From contig JALSMT010000080.1 in NCBI GenBank assembly GCA_026987375.1, positions 1 through 35,729 of the forward strand: a DNA stretch of 35,729 nucleotides, read 5' to 3'. The DNA is from Thermaceae bacterium (GTDB lineage Bacteria; Deinococcota; Deinococci; Deinococcales; Marinithermaceae). Below, in pieces: positions 25,480-34,262 of the stretch (its first letter is position 1; each line of letters starts with the position of its first letter). The notes beneath the pieces are model-generated. The model saw nothing but the letters and a program-made list of their open reading frames with translations, did no database searches and had not been told where the DNA came from. A program made the translations under genes and the position numbers.

Positions 25480-26597
25480 GTAAGATCAATGTACCGATCT
25501 ATGACCCCAAGCCTGAAGTCGAGGCCCTGCGGGACGAGATTGAAGCGGCTATCAAACGCGTTGTCGATTCGGGGCGGTTCATCCTCGGTCCCGAGGTCGA
25601 GGCCTTCGAGGAAGAGGTGGCCGACTACCTGGGCGTCAAGCACGCCGTCGGCCTTAACTCGGGCACTGACGCGCTTATCATCGGCCTGCGCGCACTGGGA
25701 GTGGGCCCCGGCGACGAAGTGATCACTACCCCCTTTACTTTTTTCGCCACCGCCGAGGCGATCAGCCTGGTGGGGGCCAAGCCGGTCTTCGTGGACATTG
25801 ACCCGCGCACCTTCAACATTGACCCGGCCCTCATCCCGGCCGCCATTACGGAGCGGACCAAGGCCATCGTTCCGGTGCACCTCTACGGGCAGGCGGCCGA
25901 CATGGATCCCATCCTGGCCATTGCCAAGAAGCACGGGCTTGAGGTGCTGGAAGACACCGCCCAAGCCTTTGGCGGGGAGTATAAAGGCAAAAAGCTGGGC
26001 ACGATTGGCGATGCGGGGGCGTTTTCGTTCTTCCCCACCAAGAATCTGGGCGGATTCGGCGACGGTGGGTTGCTGGCCACCAACAACAACGGAGTGGCCG
26101 AGATGGCGCGGATGCTGCGCGCCCACGGCGCAAAAAAGAAGTATCAGAATCAGCTGCTCGGTTACAACTCCCGCCTGGACGCCCTGCAGGCGGCGCTTTT
26201 GCGAGTCAAGCTGCGCCATATAGACGAGTTCAACGAGGCGCGCCGTCGCATTGCCGCTTTTTACACCCAACACTTGACCGGGCTAGACGGCATTACCCCA
26301 CCTTACGAGGCGCCTTATGCCAAACACGTCTACCACCAGTACACGGTGCGCATCTCCGATGGCCGCCGGGACGAACTAGCTCATGGCCTTGCCCAAAAGG
26401 GTATTGGTACGATGATTTACTACCCGATACCGGTTCACCAACTTCCTTACTACAATCTCCCTCCAGAGACAGCACAGCAGACAGCGAAAGCTGCCAATGA
26501 AGTGCTCTCGTTGCCAATGGGGCCCTATATAACCGCTGACATTCTGAGAAGTGTTGTTGACGGCCTGTTGGCTAACATCCTATATGAGTCAAATTAG
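25476..26597 (+). CDS. wbpE: PLP-dependent sugar aminotransferase (WbpE type)
   Basis: This DegT/DnrJ/EryC1/StrS aminotransferase would transfer an amino group from glutamate to the C3-keto sugar, giving UDP-2-acetamido-3-amino-glucuronic acid. The 373-residue protein starts at ATG 25476 with GAGGGG 5 nt upstream and overlaps the formyltransferase stop as ATGA. Motifs: GLNSGTDALIIGLRALG, the PLP-contact LEDTAQAFGGEYKG, and the Schiff-base Lys189 in FFPTKNLGGFGDGG. The DNA is GC-rich for most of the gene, then turns AT-richer in the last ~200 nt. It overlaps the flippase start by 14 nt. Confidence 0.93.
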   Translation: MSKINVPIYDPKPEVEALRDEIEAAIKRVVDSGRFILGPEVEAFEEEVADYLGVKHAVGLNSGTDALIIGLRALGVGPGDEVITTPFTFFATAEAISLVGAKPVFVDIDPRTFNIDPALIPAAITERTKAIVPVHLYGQAADMDPILAIAKKHGLEVLEDTAQAFGGEYKGKKLGTIGDAGAFSFFPTKNLGGFGDGGLLATNNNGVAEMARMLRAHGAKKKYQNQLLGYNSRLDALQAALLRVKLRHIDEFNEARRRIAAFYTQHLTGLDGITPPYEAPYAKHVYHQYTVRISDGRRDELAHGLAQKGIGTMIYYPIPVHQLPYYNLPPETAQQTAKAANEVLSLPMGPYITADILRSVVDGLLANILYESN

Positions 26598-27864
26598 AGG
26601 ATTAATTAACAGAGTTAAAAATAGCCCTTTTTTAAAAGGGGTTTTAGTAATAGCCGGCGGAACGGCGGCAGCCCAAACTATAGGCGTGCTTGTATCGCCC
26701 TTCCTGACAAGGCTTTATAGTCCAGATGCAATGGGGTTATGGGGCATGTTTATCAGCTTTGTAGGAGTTTCATCTGTTTTGGGAGGCATGCGGTATGATG
26801 TTGCAATTGTCGCCGCAAATGATGATCAAGAAGCCCTGATTATAACAAAGAGTAGCCTATACGTCGCTGCAGGGTTTTCGGTCATTGCTGGAATAGTATT
26901 CGAGATATTCAGGCGGTCAAGGGTACTAGGTTATGGCGCTTTCCCTCCATGGGTGAGTTTATTAGTGATGATAGCTACCATAATCACGACGTGGATTGTA
27001 ATATTAAGATACTGGGCAATCAGGCAAGGAAAATATTCTGCTATAGGTAAATTTACTATGACGCAGGCCTTTGCACGAGCGGCTTTTCAGATCTTGACAG
27101 CTTTTATTACAATATATGGACTTGCGCTGGGTGAAGTAGCAGGGCGTCTGGGAGGACTATTTGTTATTTGGAGGACACTACCCAGATCTCCACGTGTAAG
27201 TTTTTCATTAGAAACGTTATTGAAGTACAAGACATATCCTTTAATTCAACTGCCGTCAAGTTTCCTAGATACGGTTGCTTTAATGGCTCCCGTGCCGGTA
27301 TTCTCCGCAGTATACGGCATTGCTGTTGGCGGAGGATTAGCGCTCGCACAGAGGGTAGTGGGTTTGCCGCTTAGTCTTGTTGGAGCTTCCGTGGCGGATG
27401 TTTTTTATGGTAAGGCAGCTCAAATTTCCAGGGAAAATCCGCAATATTTAATTAGGTTTTTGCTCTCCACTGTACTTAGGCTAGGCATTATGGCTGTTAT
27501 CCTGGGAATACTTATGTGGTTGATAGCCCCTGCGGTGGTGACATACGTGTTTGGGCCGCACTGGAAGCAAGCAGGCCGTATGATGGCGGCTTTAGCACCG
27601 TGGCTTGTAGCAATGCTGACGGTAAGCCCAGTTACACGGATTATTTTTCTATCTAGACATAGCTGGATTAAACTGCTATATGACTCAATATCTATAGCGA
27701 TTGTAGCCGCGCCGTTTTGGTTACATATTTCGGATCCGGTAAGGGCGTTAAGCGTTGTTTCTTGGCTGAAGGCTACTCAATATTTATTATACTTATTACT
27801 CTTGATTATACTTAGCGCCATTATAGCATCAGAGAATCGGAGCAGCGCTAGCGTTGAGAGATAA
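26584..27864 (+). CDS. wzx: Wzx-like polysaccharide flippase
   Basis: This is a 426-residue integral membrane protein of the MATE/MVF (polysaccharide transporter) type with about 12 hydrophobic segments. It would flip undecaprenyl-linked repeat units across the cytoplasmic membrane. Typical stretches are VIAGGTAAAQTIGVLVSPFL at the N-terminus, LYSPDAMGLWGMFISF and GGMRYDVAIV (normal early motifs of O-antigen translocases). ATG 26584 is chosen; it overlaps wbpE by 14 nt. The DNA is AT-rich and differs from wbpA/B/E. A decayed transposable element lies directly downstream, separating it from the polymerase gene. Confidence 0.9.
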   Translation: MSQIRGLINRVKNSPFLKGVLVIAGGTAAAQTIGVLVSPFLTRLYSPDAMGLWGMFISFVGVSSVLGGMRYDVAIVAANDDQEALIITKSSLYVAAGFSVIAGIVFEIFRRSRVLGYGAFPPWVSLLVMIATIITTWIVILRYWAIRQGKYSAIGKFTMTQAFARAAFQILTAFITIYGLALGEVAGRLGGLFVIWRTLPRSPRVSFSLETLLKYKTYPLIQLPSSFLDTVALMAPVPVFSAVYGIAVGGGLALAQRVVGLPLSLVGASVADVFYGKAAQISRENPQYLIRFLLSTVLRLGIMAVILGILMWLIAPAVVTYVFGPHWKQAGRMMAALAPWLVAMLTVSPVTRIIFLSRHSWIKLLYDSISIAIVAAPFWLHISDPVRALSVVSWLKATQYLLYLLLLIILSAIIASENRSSASVER

Positions 27865-27884
27865 AAAACCAATAGACATAAATA

Positions 27885-27916
27885 TTAATGTCTAGCGGTA
27901 TTAATGTCTTGCGGTA
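27885..27916 (+). repeat. Tandem 16-nt repeat
   Basis: TTAATGTCTWGCGGTA occurs twice back to back with one mismatch, 20 nt after the wzx stop. AGACAT/ATGTCT (27874-27893) forms an inverted repeat over the first copy. It may mark the edge of the decayed IS element. Confidence 0.55.
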
Positions 27917-27958
27917 ACTAATCTTTTCGCTATATATGAATTGGATAATCGTTAGGGT

Positions 27959-29010
27959 CTACGAGCTCTTGGTGTCAACCCCCCACTTAGAGTACCATTC
28001 CCTACGAGTGATCCTTGCTATGTTTATTGACAAACTCCTGAAGCGGCAGACATCCCAAAGACTCGTGAGGCCTGATGGGCTGTAGGTTCTTAGCCAGTCC
28101 TCGGCAACCTGAGGAACCTCGTCCAGGGAGATGAGAAGTACAGGCATCCAGGACTGCTACATGGTAGCTGTGGTTGAAGCCCCTGTGTAGGCACTTGGAT
28201 CGGTTTGCCCGGCGGGATAGGTAGCAAGCAGATACTCACGGACCTCCGCCCTGGCGGTCACTGCTTTTGAGGTGGGTTCGGGTCCACGTCGGTCCGCGGG
28301 CGGTCAGGCTATACGTATCGGAGGATCAGGGCCTCCTGCAGACCCATCACTCTTTGAAGAGAAGGGAGACGGCCACCTCTGTAACGCCCTCCGGCTGGGG
28401 TCTTCCAAAACGCTCAGCGCCCGAAGGGCGCGGCTACCGACCAGGAGGTTACCATGAAGCTCAAAGACCAGATCGGATTGAGAAAGCCGGCTTGGGCTAG
28501 TGGTTGTGGGCCGAGCGGTGCTTTTCTGTGTTTGCCCGCGCATGCCTCTGCAAGCCAAGGCCTTGCTCCTTGTAGATGCGAGCTATCCGCTAGTGGTTCC
28601 AAGAGTACACCTAATTCTTAATATACCGTCGTCTTCCCGGATCTCCAGCGGGGATAGTCTTGTTGAGACAGCCGCCTGCACTCAACCGAGGAGGCGACAG
28701 TCCCTTATCTCGCTGAGTCATGCCTTTCCACCGTTTAGCGCACCATTTTGCGGAGTTCAGCAGGCTTCAGCCCTTTTCGAGCGCCCCTCTCAAAGCAGCG
28801 TGTCCCGTGCTTGGGTTGGCGTAAGCCTTCTTTAGGCGCCGGTTCTCTTCTTTTAGCATTTTCAACCTGCGCAGGGCGCTTGCCTCTATTTCCCCGTACT
28901 TGGCCCGCCAGTGATATAAGGCGTTTTGGCTAAAGCTGTACTTGCACACCAGCTCTACCACGGGAATCCAGGCCTCGGCTTATTGCAGGATTTGTAGGTT
29001 ATGGCCTTTT
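27959..29010 (-). pseudogene. Decayed IS3-family transposase (orfA and orfB remnants)
   Basis: Reading the minus strand from 29010, broken frames together resemble an IS3-family element. OrfA: NLQILQ, an in-frame stop, then AEAWIPVVELVCKYSFSQ, LYHWRAKYGEIEASALRRLK and KEENRRLKK, a clear HTH and leucine-zipper orfA. OrfB: RIARIYKEQGLGLQR, the DDE-core start NPIWSLSFM (the usual Asp is Ser), GSRALRALSVLEDPSRRAL, PTSKAVTARAEV, FNHSYHVAVLDA, SLDEVPQVAEDWLRTY, and after a frameshift RPHESLGCLPLQEF. Several frameshifts and stops make it inactive. It is opposite to the surrounding operon and separates wzx from wzy. Exact ends are not certain; no clear target duplication was found. Confidence 0.85.
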
Positions 29011-29200
29011 CTTTCTGTACCCTCTTTGTTACACTGGCAGCTCCCTTGCCTTATGCCACCCAGCGATACTCGTCTAGGGCTCCTTAATGTTTGTTGGTGT
29101 TTTAAACGGCCTAGTTCCTATACGTTATGATGTTGGAGAGGTAGGCGCTGATGTCGAATGAGGAAATACAGCCGTGAAATTACAAAGGGAAAACTGATAT
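29011..29200. other. Spacer before the polymerase gene
   Basis: AT-rich spacer that probably includes the right end of the decayed IS. TATGAT near 29124 could serve as a -10 for the distal genes, but no good -35 was found. AAAGGGAAAA shortly before ATG 29201 may be the ribosome site. Confidence 0.35.
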
Positions 29201-30403
29201 ATGGTTAAGCGTTCTACGCGCGTTTATCTTGGCATAGCCTCCCTGTTAGGTCTTTCCGCCTTTATTTCGCCTGCTATTGGGTATGTAAGATTTATAATTG
29301 GCGTGCATATTCCGTATCTACAAATATTATCAGCATGTCTTTTTCTGGTATTTCTTTGGCGCTTATTTCTGTTGGGTTCAGGAGGGCTCCCCTTTTTTAC
29401 CCCTCTTATATTGTATTCATGGATCCTTCTAGGCGCGCTTTCTTTTAGGCAGCTACTTGGGTTTTGGGAGGCGTATCCATTAGATGCAGTAGGTTATATA
29501 CAGACGCTCGCGCTTACGTTGATCTATCCTTGGATATATTTGCTAGGAGGGGAAGCCCTCGCATTAATTTATGATAGGTCACATGCGTATGTGCAAACTG
29601 GTTATTTGTTATTGCTAGCTACTACAACTATAGGAGCATATGAAGGATTTATGGCGACAGGAAACATATATGTCTTGTTTTCCAATTACAGGACAGGTAT
29701 GCAATTCAATTATCAGACTCTTGGTGACAGTTTGGGACTTCTAGCTGTGTTGTCCGCCAACAGCTCTGGCCGGATAAGCAGTATGAGACTATTGGTCAAC
29801 GCACTTTTTATATCGTTTACCTATTCACGTTCAAGCCTGTTAGCCTACCTAATTGCCGCGCTAGCAGAAATTAACTACAAACTTAATATAAAACGGTACT
29901 ATACATGGGGTATAAGCTTAGTGTATCTAGCATTAATATTGAGTGTTACATCTTACGTTCTGCTAACATCTTCAAGACACAGCTTATTTGATACAGCAAT
30001 TTCTCGCAGTAAGAGTATAATATCTATGGATGATCCCTCGATAAAAGAGCGGTTAAAAATATTTGAAAGCTTCCCCAAAATGACTAGCAGGTATGGTTTG
30101 CTAGGAAGGTTTATGTATGAGCTATCAGAGCAAGGGCGTGGTTATTATGTTCATAATATATTATCTTATTGGCTGGAATATGGCGTATTTCCATTCATAA
30201 TCTTGCTAATTATACTCTTTCTAGTTGTTGTAAGACAATTCACAGTATTTAAAACAGGAAACCACACAGGACTAGCAGTAATCATATTTGTTGCTGTTAG
30301 CGTTTTATTGTCGCGTCCATATGTTTGGCCTTATCTTTGGTTTGGGCTTGGCTTTGCATCTGTATTTCCGCACATGAAAAAGTCGGGATTGATTAGAAAA
30401 TGA
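29201..30403 (+). CDS. wzy: Wzy-like O-antigen/polysaccharide polymerase
   Basis: The 400-residue protein is very hydrophobic with about ten predicted membrane segments and a larger loop between about residues 265 and 310. Near the C-terminus it has GYYVHNILSYWLEYGVFPF, like the HN.....ye.G motif of the O-antigen ligase/polymerase superfamily. It would join flipped repeat units on the outer face of the cytoplasmic membrane. Wzy proteins have little sequence similarity, so the call rests on topology, this motif and position in the cluster; WaaL-type ligase is the alternative. Its stop overlaps the next start as ATGA. Confidence 0.8.
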   Translation: MVKRSTRVYLGIASLLGLSAFISPAIGYVRFIIGVHIPYLQILSACLFLVFLWRLFLLGSGGLPFFTPLILYSWILLGALSFRQLLGFWEAYPLDAVGYIQTLALTLIYPWIYLLGGEALALIYDRSHAYVQTGYLLLLATTTIGAYEGFMATGNIYVLFSNYRTGMQFNYQTLGDSLGLLAVLSANSSGRISSMRLLVNALFISFTYSRSSLLAYLIAALAEINYKLNIKRYYTWGISLVYLALILSVTSYVLLTSSRHSLFDTAISRSKSIISMDDPSIKERLKIFESFPKMTSRYGLLGRFMYELSEQGRGYYVHNILSYWLEYGVFPFIILLIILFLVVVRQFTVFKTGNHTGLAVIIFVAVSVLLSRPYVWPYLWFGLGFASVFPHMKKSGLIRK

Positions 30404-31482
30404 AAATAGCCTATCTTCTCCACTGGAATGACCTACCAGAAAGCGGAGTATGGAAGAAAGTGCTTACTCAAGTACGGTCATGGGTTGAATATGGTAATGA
30501 GGTTTCAATATTCTTGATTACTGGATCAAAGCATATATATTACGCAAAGACAGGAAGTGTCAACGTAGAAGTGTTTCCTTACAAGCGAGTCCAGGATCGC
30601 TTGGTTGCATGGAATAGGGCAATATCAATGATTCTACGTCGGGGAATAGACATAGTATATTACCGATATGATCTTTTTTATCCACCACTAATTCGCCTCC
30701 TGCAGCGCCTGCCGGTCGTAGTAGAAGTAAACACGAACGACAAACAGGAATACTGTTTGAATAGCAGATTAAAATGTGTGTATAACACGATTACACGCGC
30801 AATCACATATAATTGGGTGTCAGGTATAGTTACCGTTTCGCGAGAACTTCAAACAGCAGTGGTTTCCTTTGGTACGAATAAGAAACCGATCTGCACAATA
30901 GCTAATGGTATAGATCTCTCCTCTTATCCAATACTTCCTTCAGTTAGAAACAAGACTCCGCGCCTAATTTTCATTGGCTCAGAGGGGCAGCCTTGGCATG
31001 GGGTAGATAAAGTATTGCTAATGGCTAGGGAGCTCAAAAGATGGAGGTTTGACATTATAGGGCCTGCAAGACTGCCTGAGGCAACACCAAATGTCATCTT
31101 CCACGGATTTATGCCAAGAAAGAGATACCAGGAGTTGCTTGCGCAGGCAGACGCGGCTATAGGTACACTAGCTCTTCATCGTAAAAGAATGAACGAGGCC
31201 TCACCATTGAAAGTTAGAGAGTACTTGGCCTTTGGGCTGCCAGTTATTATTGGTTACCGAGATACGGATTTTGAAAAGCCGGCACCCTTCCTCCTCGAAT
31301 TACCTAATTGTGAGCATAACGTGCGCAAGCACCTCCCAGAGATTGTAGAGTACGTTAATGCATGGCAAGGTAGCCGCGTACCTAGATCCAATATTCAGCA
31401 CTTGGACGTAAGCACAAAAGAGCAAGAGCGGCTAGCCTTCTTCCGGAGAGTAATTAAAATATGGGAGAAAAACAAAAAATAA
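30400..31482 (+). CDS. Glycosyltransferase, GT4-like
   Basis: A 360-residue GT-B-fold glycosyltransferase that would add a sugar to the lipid-linked repeat unit on the cytoplasmic face. The N-terminal MKIAYLLHWN and SWVEYGNEVSIFLI are the usual acceptor-domain strands. VTVSRELQ, TIANGIDLSSYPI and the C-terminal SPLKVREYLAFGLPVI are GT4 donor-domain features, the last corresponding to the EX7E region (with Lys-Val-Arg-Glu). Donor and acceptor are unknown. It overlaps wzy by 4 nt and the next glycosyltransferase by 22 nt. Confidence 0.88.
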   Translation: MKIAYLLHWNDLPESGVWKKVLTQVRSWVEYGNEVSIFLITGSKHIYYAKTGSVNVEVFPYKRVQDRLVAWNRAISMILRRGIDIVYYRYDLFYPPLIRLLQRLPVVVEVNTNDKQEYCLNSRLKCVYNTITRAITYNWVSGIVTVSRELQTAVVSFGTNKKPICTIANGIDLSSYPILPSVRNKTPRLIFIGSEGQPWHGVDKVLLMARELKRWRFDIIGPARLPEATPNVIFHGFMPRKRYQELLAQADAAIGTLALHRKRMNEASPLKVREYLAFGLPVIIGYRDTDFEKPAPFLLELPNCEHNVRKHLPEIVEYVNAWQGSRVPRSNIQHLDVSTKEQERLAFFRRVIKIWEKNKK

Positions 31483-32594
31483 CATTTCTCTCGACGAGTT
31501 TAGACTTCGGGGGAGCAGAAACTCAGTTGGTTCACGTAGCAAAGCAGCTAAGTTTTCGAGGATGGACTGTGCACGTGGTTTCCATGATTCCGCCACGAGC
31601 CTATCTGAATGATCTAGGAAAGGTAGGCGTAACAGTAGATACGTTGGGTATGCGTCGGGGTGTTCCCGATCCTAGGGCGGTTTTACGCCTGGCGGGCATG
31701 TTGAAAAGACGACGTCCTTTGGTGCTCCATTCCCACATGGTTCACGCGAATCTCTTGAGTAGGCTTACGCGTCCGTTTTATAGGGTACCTGCGATGATTT
31801 GTACCGCGCACAGTACTTTTGAAGGTGGAAGTTTACGCGAGTGGGCTTATAGGATGACCGATCGCTTGTGTGACCTTACGACTCAGGTCAGCCAAGTTGG
31901 ATTGGAGCGATACGTGCGGATTGGGGTTGCGGCGCCTCACAAAATCCGCTTTGTTCCTAACGGAGTTGATACCAAGCGTTTCCGTCCTGATTTCCAAAAC
32001 CGCTTTCGTTTGCGGGCTGAGTTAGGTTTGCAGGACGACTTCATTTGGTTAGCAGTTGGCCGCTTTGAGGAGGCAAAGGACTATCCTAATTTGATTCGAG
32101 CCTTTGCGAGCGTTGTTCGAAGGAGAGGCCGCACCGTTCTCCTCATTGTCGGCCAAGGGCCATTGCGGAAGGAGGTAGAACGGCTGGCAAGAGAGTTGGG
32201 GGTCACAGCTTATTTGCGTTTCATGGGAGTACGGGGTGATATACCCGACTTAATGAATGCGGCAGATGGCTATGTTATGTCGTCTGCTTGGGAGGGTTTG
32301 CCCATAGTGCTCTTAGAGGCTTCAGCCAGTGGTCTTCCCGTCGTAGCTACAGATGTAGGTGGGAACCGGGAGGTTGTACTAGAAGGGAAATCTGGCATAT
32401 TGGTACCGCCCAAGGATCATGAAGCTCTTGCTAGATCCATGCTACAGATCATGGCATTGCCACAAGAGATAAGGGTTTCCATGGGGATGCAAGCACGGCA
32501 GCACATAGAGGATCACTACGCGTTGGATAAACTAGTTGATCAATGGGAAGCACTTTACTGGGAAGTATTGAGAAAAAGGGAAGCGTCTTTTTGA
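31461..32594 (+). CDS. Glycosyltransferase family 4
   Basis: The 377-residue protein is a typical GT4 enzyme. FGGAETQLVHVAKQL near the N-terminus is the glycine-rich acceptor-domain loop. FVPNGVDTKRF, AVGRFEEAKDYPNLIRAF and EGLPIVLLEASASGLPVVA (the EX7E catalytic region) lie in the donor domain. It would transfer one sugar of the repeat unit from a nucleotide sugar. It overlaps the previous gene by 22 nt. A 141-nt AT-rich gap with TTATATATATAA (32640-32651) follows. Confidence 0.92.
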   Translation: MGEKQKITFLSTSLDFGGAETQLVHVAKQLSFRGWTVHVVSMIPPRAYLNDLGKVGVTVDTLGMRRGVPDPRAVLRLAGMLKRRRPLVLHSHMVHANLLSRLTRPFYRVPAMICTAHSTFEGGSLREWAYRMTDRLCDLTTQVSQVGLERYVRIGVAAPHKIRFVPNGVDTKRFRPDFQNRFRLRAELGLQDDFIWLAVGRFEEAKDYPNLIRAFASVVRRRGRTVLLIVGQGPLRKEVERLARELGVTAYLRFMGVRGDIPDLMNAADGYVMSSAWEGLPIVLLEASASGLPVVATDVGGNREVVLEGKSGILVPPKDHEALARSMLQIMALPQEIRVSMGMQARQHIEDHYALDKLVDQWEALYWEVLRKREASF

Positions 32595-32695
32595 GGCCGC
32601 GTTGCATTTTAACTACAATATGCTGCAATACGTTACCCATTATATATATAACAGAACCGGGATGAATAGTGGATTGATTTCGGCTGCAATAGCAT

Positions 32696-32723
32696 TTGAC
32701 AATATGCAACTAGGTTTTACAGG
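32696..32723 (+). promoter_or_regulatory. Possible promoter TTGACA-16-TACAGG
   Basis: A perfect -35 TTGACA (32696-32701) is followed 16 nt later by a weak TACAGG, which lies just before AGGAAAGG and ATG 32736. It could restart transcription after the gap. Confidence 0.3.
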
Positions 32724-32735
32724 AAAGGTACAAAT

Positions 32736-33116
32736 ATGAACATGACAATGAAAACTGCCCAAAAATCGCTAGCCCTTATTTCTCCGTATGCAGCTTCGGT
32801 TGTGCCGTTTCGCGGTCGGCTGATAAGGAGTTTATTGGATGATGGGGTGAGAGTATTTGTTCTTGCCCCAGACTGTACAACAGAAACAAGAAATAGCATA
32901 GCCGAGCTGGGTGCGGATACAGTTAAATATACGCTGAATCGAACAGGTATCAATCCTTTTGATGATATGTCAACGCTCAAAAGTCTTGCGCTATTTCTTC
33001 GTAAGAGAAAACCAGATGTAGTGTTAGCATGCCAAACAAAACCTAATATATACGGGACGATGGCCGCTAAGTTGTTAGGCGAAAGACAAAGGCACAAAGG
33101 TAGGGTTTCGGTTTAA
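32736..33116 (+). pseudogene. Truncated glycosyltransferase GT4, N-terminal fragment
   Basis: The frame codes for 126 residues that match only the acceptor half of a GT4 enzyme: PFRGRLIRSLLDDGVRVFVLAP, a middle GINPFDDMSTLKSLALFLRKRKPDVVLA, and TKPNIYGTMAAKLLG, which is where full-length relatives continue for a further ~250 residues. Here the frame ends with an unrelated basic tail and TAA. The next glycosyltransferase starts on the last base of that stop, so the missing half was lost by deletion or recombination. It may still be translated, having AGGAAAGG upstream, but should lack the nucleotide-sugar domain. A two-subunit glycosyltransferase is less likely. Confidence 0.75.
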
Positions 33117-34234
33117 TGAGGCCTCGAAAGATACTTTATATCATCACTCGTGCAGAACACGGGGGGGCACAGGCACATGTACTGCAGCTGCTTGTCAACC
33201 TTAAAGATAGCTACGAAGTCTATCTGGCTGTTGGAGAAGAGGGTTTTTTAACTCGAGAGGCAAGAGCGTTGGGCATCAAAACAAAGATAATTTCCCACCT
33301 GGTAAACTCAATGACCTCTCCTGTAAATGATTTTCTTGCAGTCTTAGAAATAAAGCGCTTAATAAATGAACTCGCTCCAGATTTAGTACACGCGCATTCT
33401 TCCAAAGCCGGACTTCTAGGTAGGTCAGTAGCGTGGTTGAGCGGCACACCAAGTATTTTTACCGCCCATGGGTGGGCATTCACAGGCGGCGTATCAAGGC
33501 GGCGCAAGCTAATAACTATGCCGCTCGAGCGATTCGCGGCAGGCCTAGCGAGAAAGATAATCACGGTTTCACGGTACGACATGGAGCTAGCCACAAAGTA
33601 TCACGTTGTTCCTAAGCAGAAAATAATCACAATCTGGAATGGCGTCCGCGACAGTAAGTACCGTACCAAGCACGACAATGCCGTACCAAAAATAATAATG
33701 GTTGCCCGCTTCTCAAAACCAAAAGACCAAGACACGCTCCTCAAGGCGCTTGCTGGGCTAGCGGATCACAATTGGACCCTTGAATTTGCCGGAGATGGTG
33801 AAAGGCTCGGGTTCGTTAAAGGAATTTCGAAACAATTAGGCTTGGGCGATCGCGTGAATTTTCTTGGCGTTAAAGAGCCGGAGGAAATAGAGAAATTAAT
33901 TTCAACTAGTGATATATTTGTTTTGACTAGCCGTTGGGAAGGGTTGCCACTCACCATCATTGAAGCTATGAGGGCCGGGTTGCCAGTTCTTGCTTCAAAC
34001 GTAGGAGGAGTGCCCGAAGCGGTAATAGACGGCCGAACAGGCTACCTTGTTGCGCCTGGAAACGTTGAAGAGCTAAGGGTGAAGCTGCGGGAGCTGATAA
34101 ACAGCCCACTCCAAAGGCAACTTATGGGCAAAATGGGAAGGATGAGGTATGAGAAATATTTTACGGAGAAACAAATGCTGGATAAGACGGTGGAGGTTTA
34201 TGAAAGCGTTTTTAAACAGGTCTCTAATGCTTGA
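33116..34234 (+). CDS. Glycosyltransferase family 4
   Basis: The 372-residue enzyme is a complete GT4. ILYIITRAEHGGAQAHVLQLL is the N-terminal loop. IFTAHGWAFTGGV, IITIWNGVRDSKY, MVARFSKPKDQDTLLKAL and EGLPLTIIEAMRAGLPVLA (EX7E) follow in normal order. It presumably adds one sugar of the repeat unit. Its ATG shares one base with the stop of the truncated glycosyltransferase before it (TAATG), so translation may be by re-initiation. The DNA is AT-rich, like most of the distal cluster. Confidence 0.93.
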   Translation: MRPRKILYIITRAEHGGAQAHVLQLLVNLKDSYEVYLAVGEEGFLTREARALGIKTKIISHLVNSMTSPVNDFLAVLEIKRLINELAPDLVHAHSSKAGLLGRSVAWLSGTPSIFTAHGWAFTGGVSRRRKLITMPLERFAAGLARKIITVSRYDMELATKYHVVPKQKIITIWNGVRDSKYRTKHDNAVPKIIMVARFSKPKDQDTLLKALAGLADHNWTLEFAGDGERLGFVKGISKQLGLGDRVNFLGVKEPEEIEKLISTSDIFVLTSRWEGLPLTIIEAMRAGLPVLASNVGGVPEAVIDGRTGYLVAPGNVEELRVKLRELINSPLQRQLMGKMGRMRYEKYFTEKQMLDKTVEVYESVFKQVSNA

Positions 34235-34262
34235 GGTGCTATTCTGAACGTCGGAGGATGCA

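Noticed and set aside
28500-28835. 111-codon plus-strand frame in the IS remnant
   Set aside because: The opposite strand shows clear IS3 transposase fragments over the same bases; this frame is their shadow.
29011-29060. Terminal inverted repeats of the decayed IS (GTGTCAAC near 27,970 and GTGTAAC near 29,030)
   Set aside because: Only about seven bases agree with a gap and no target duplication is visible, so the ends are not claimed.
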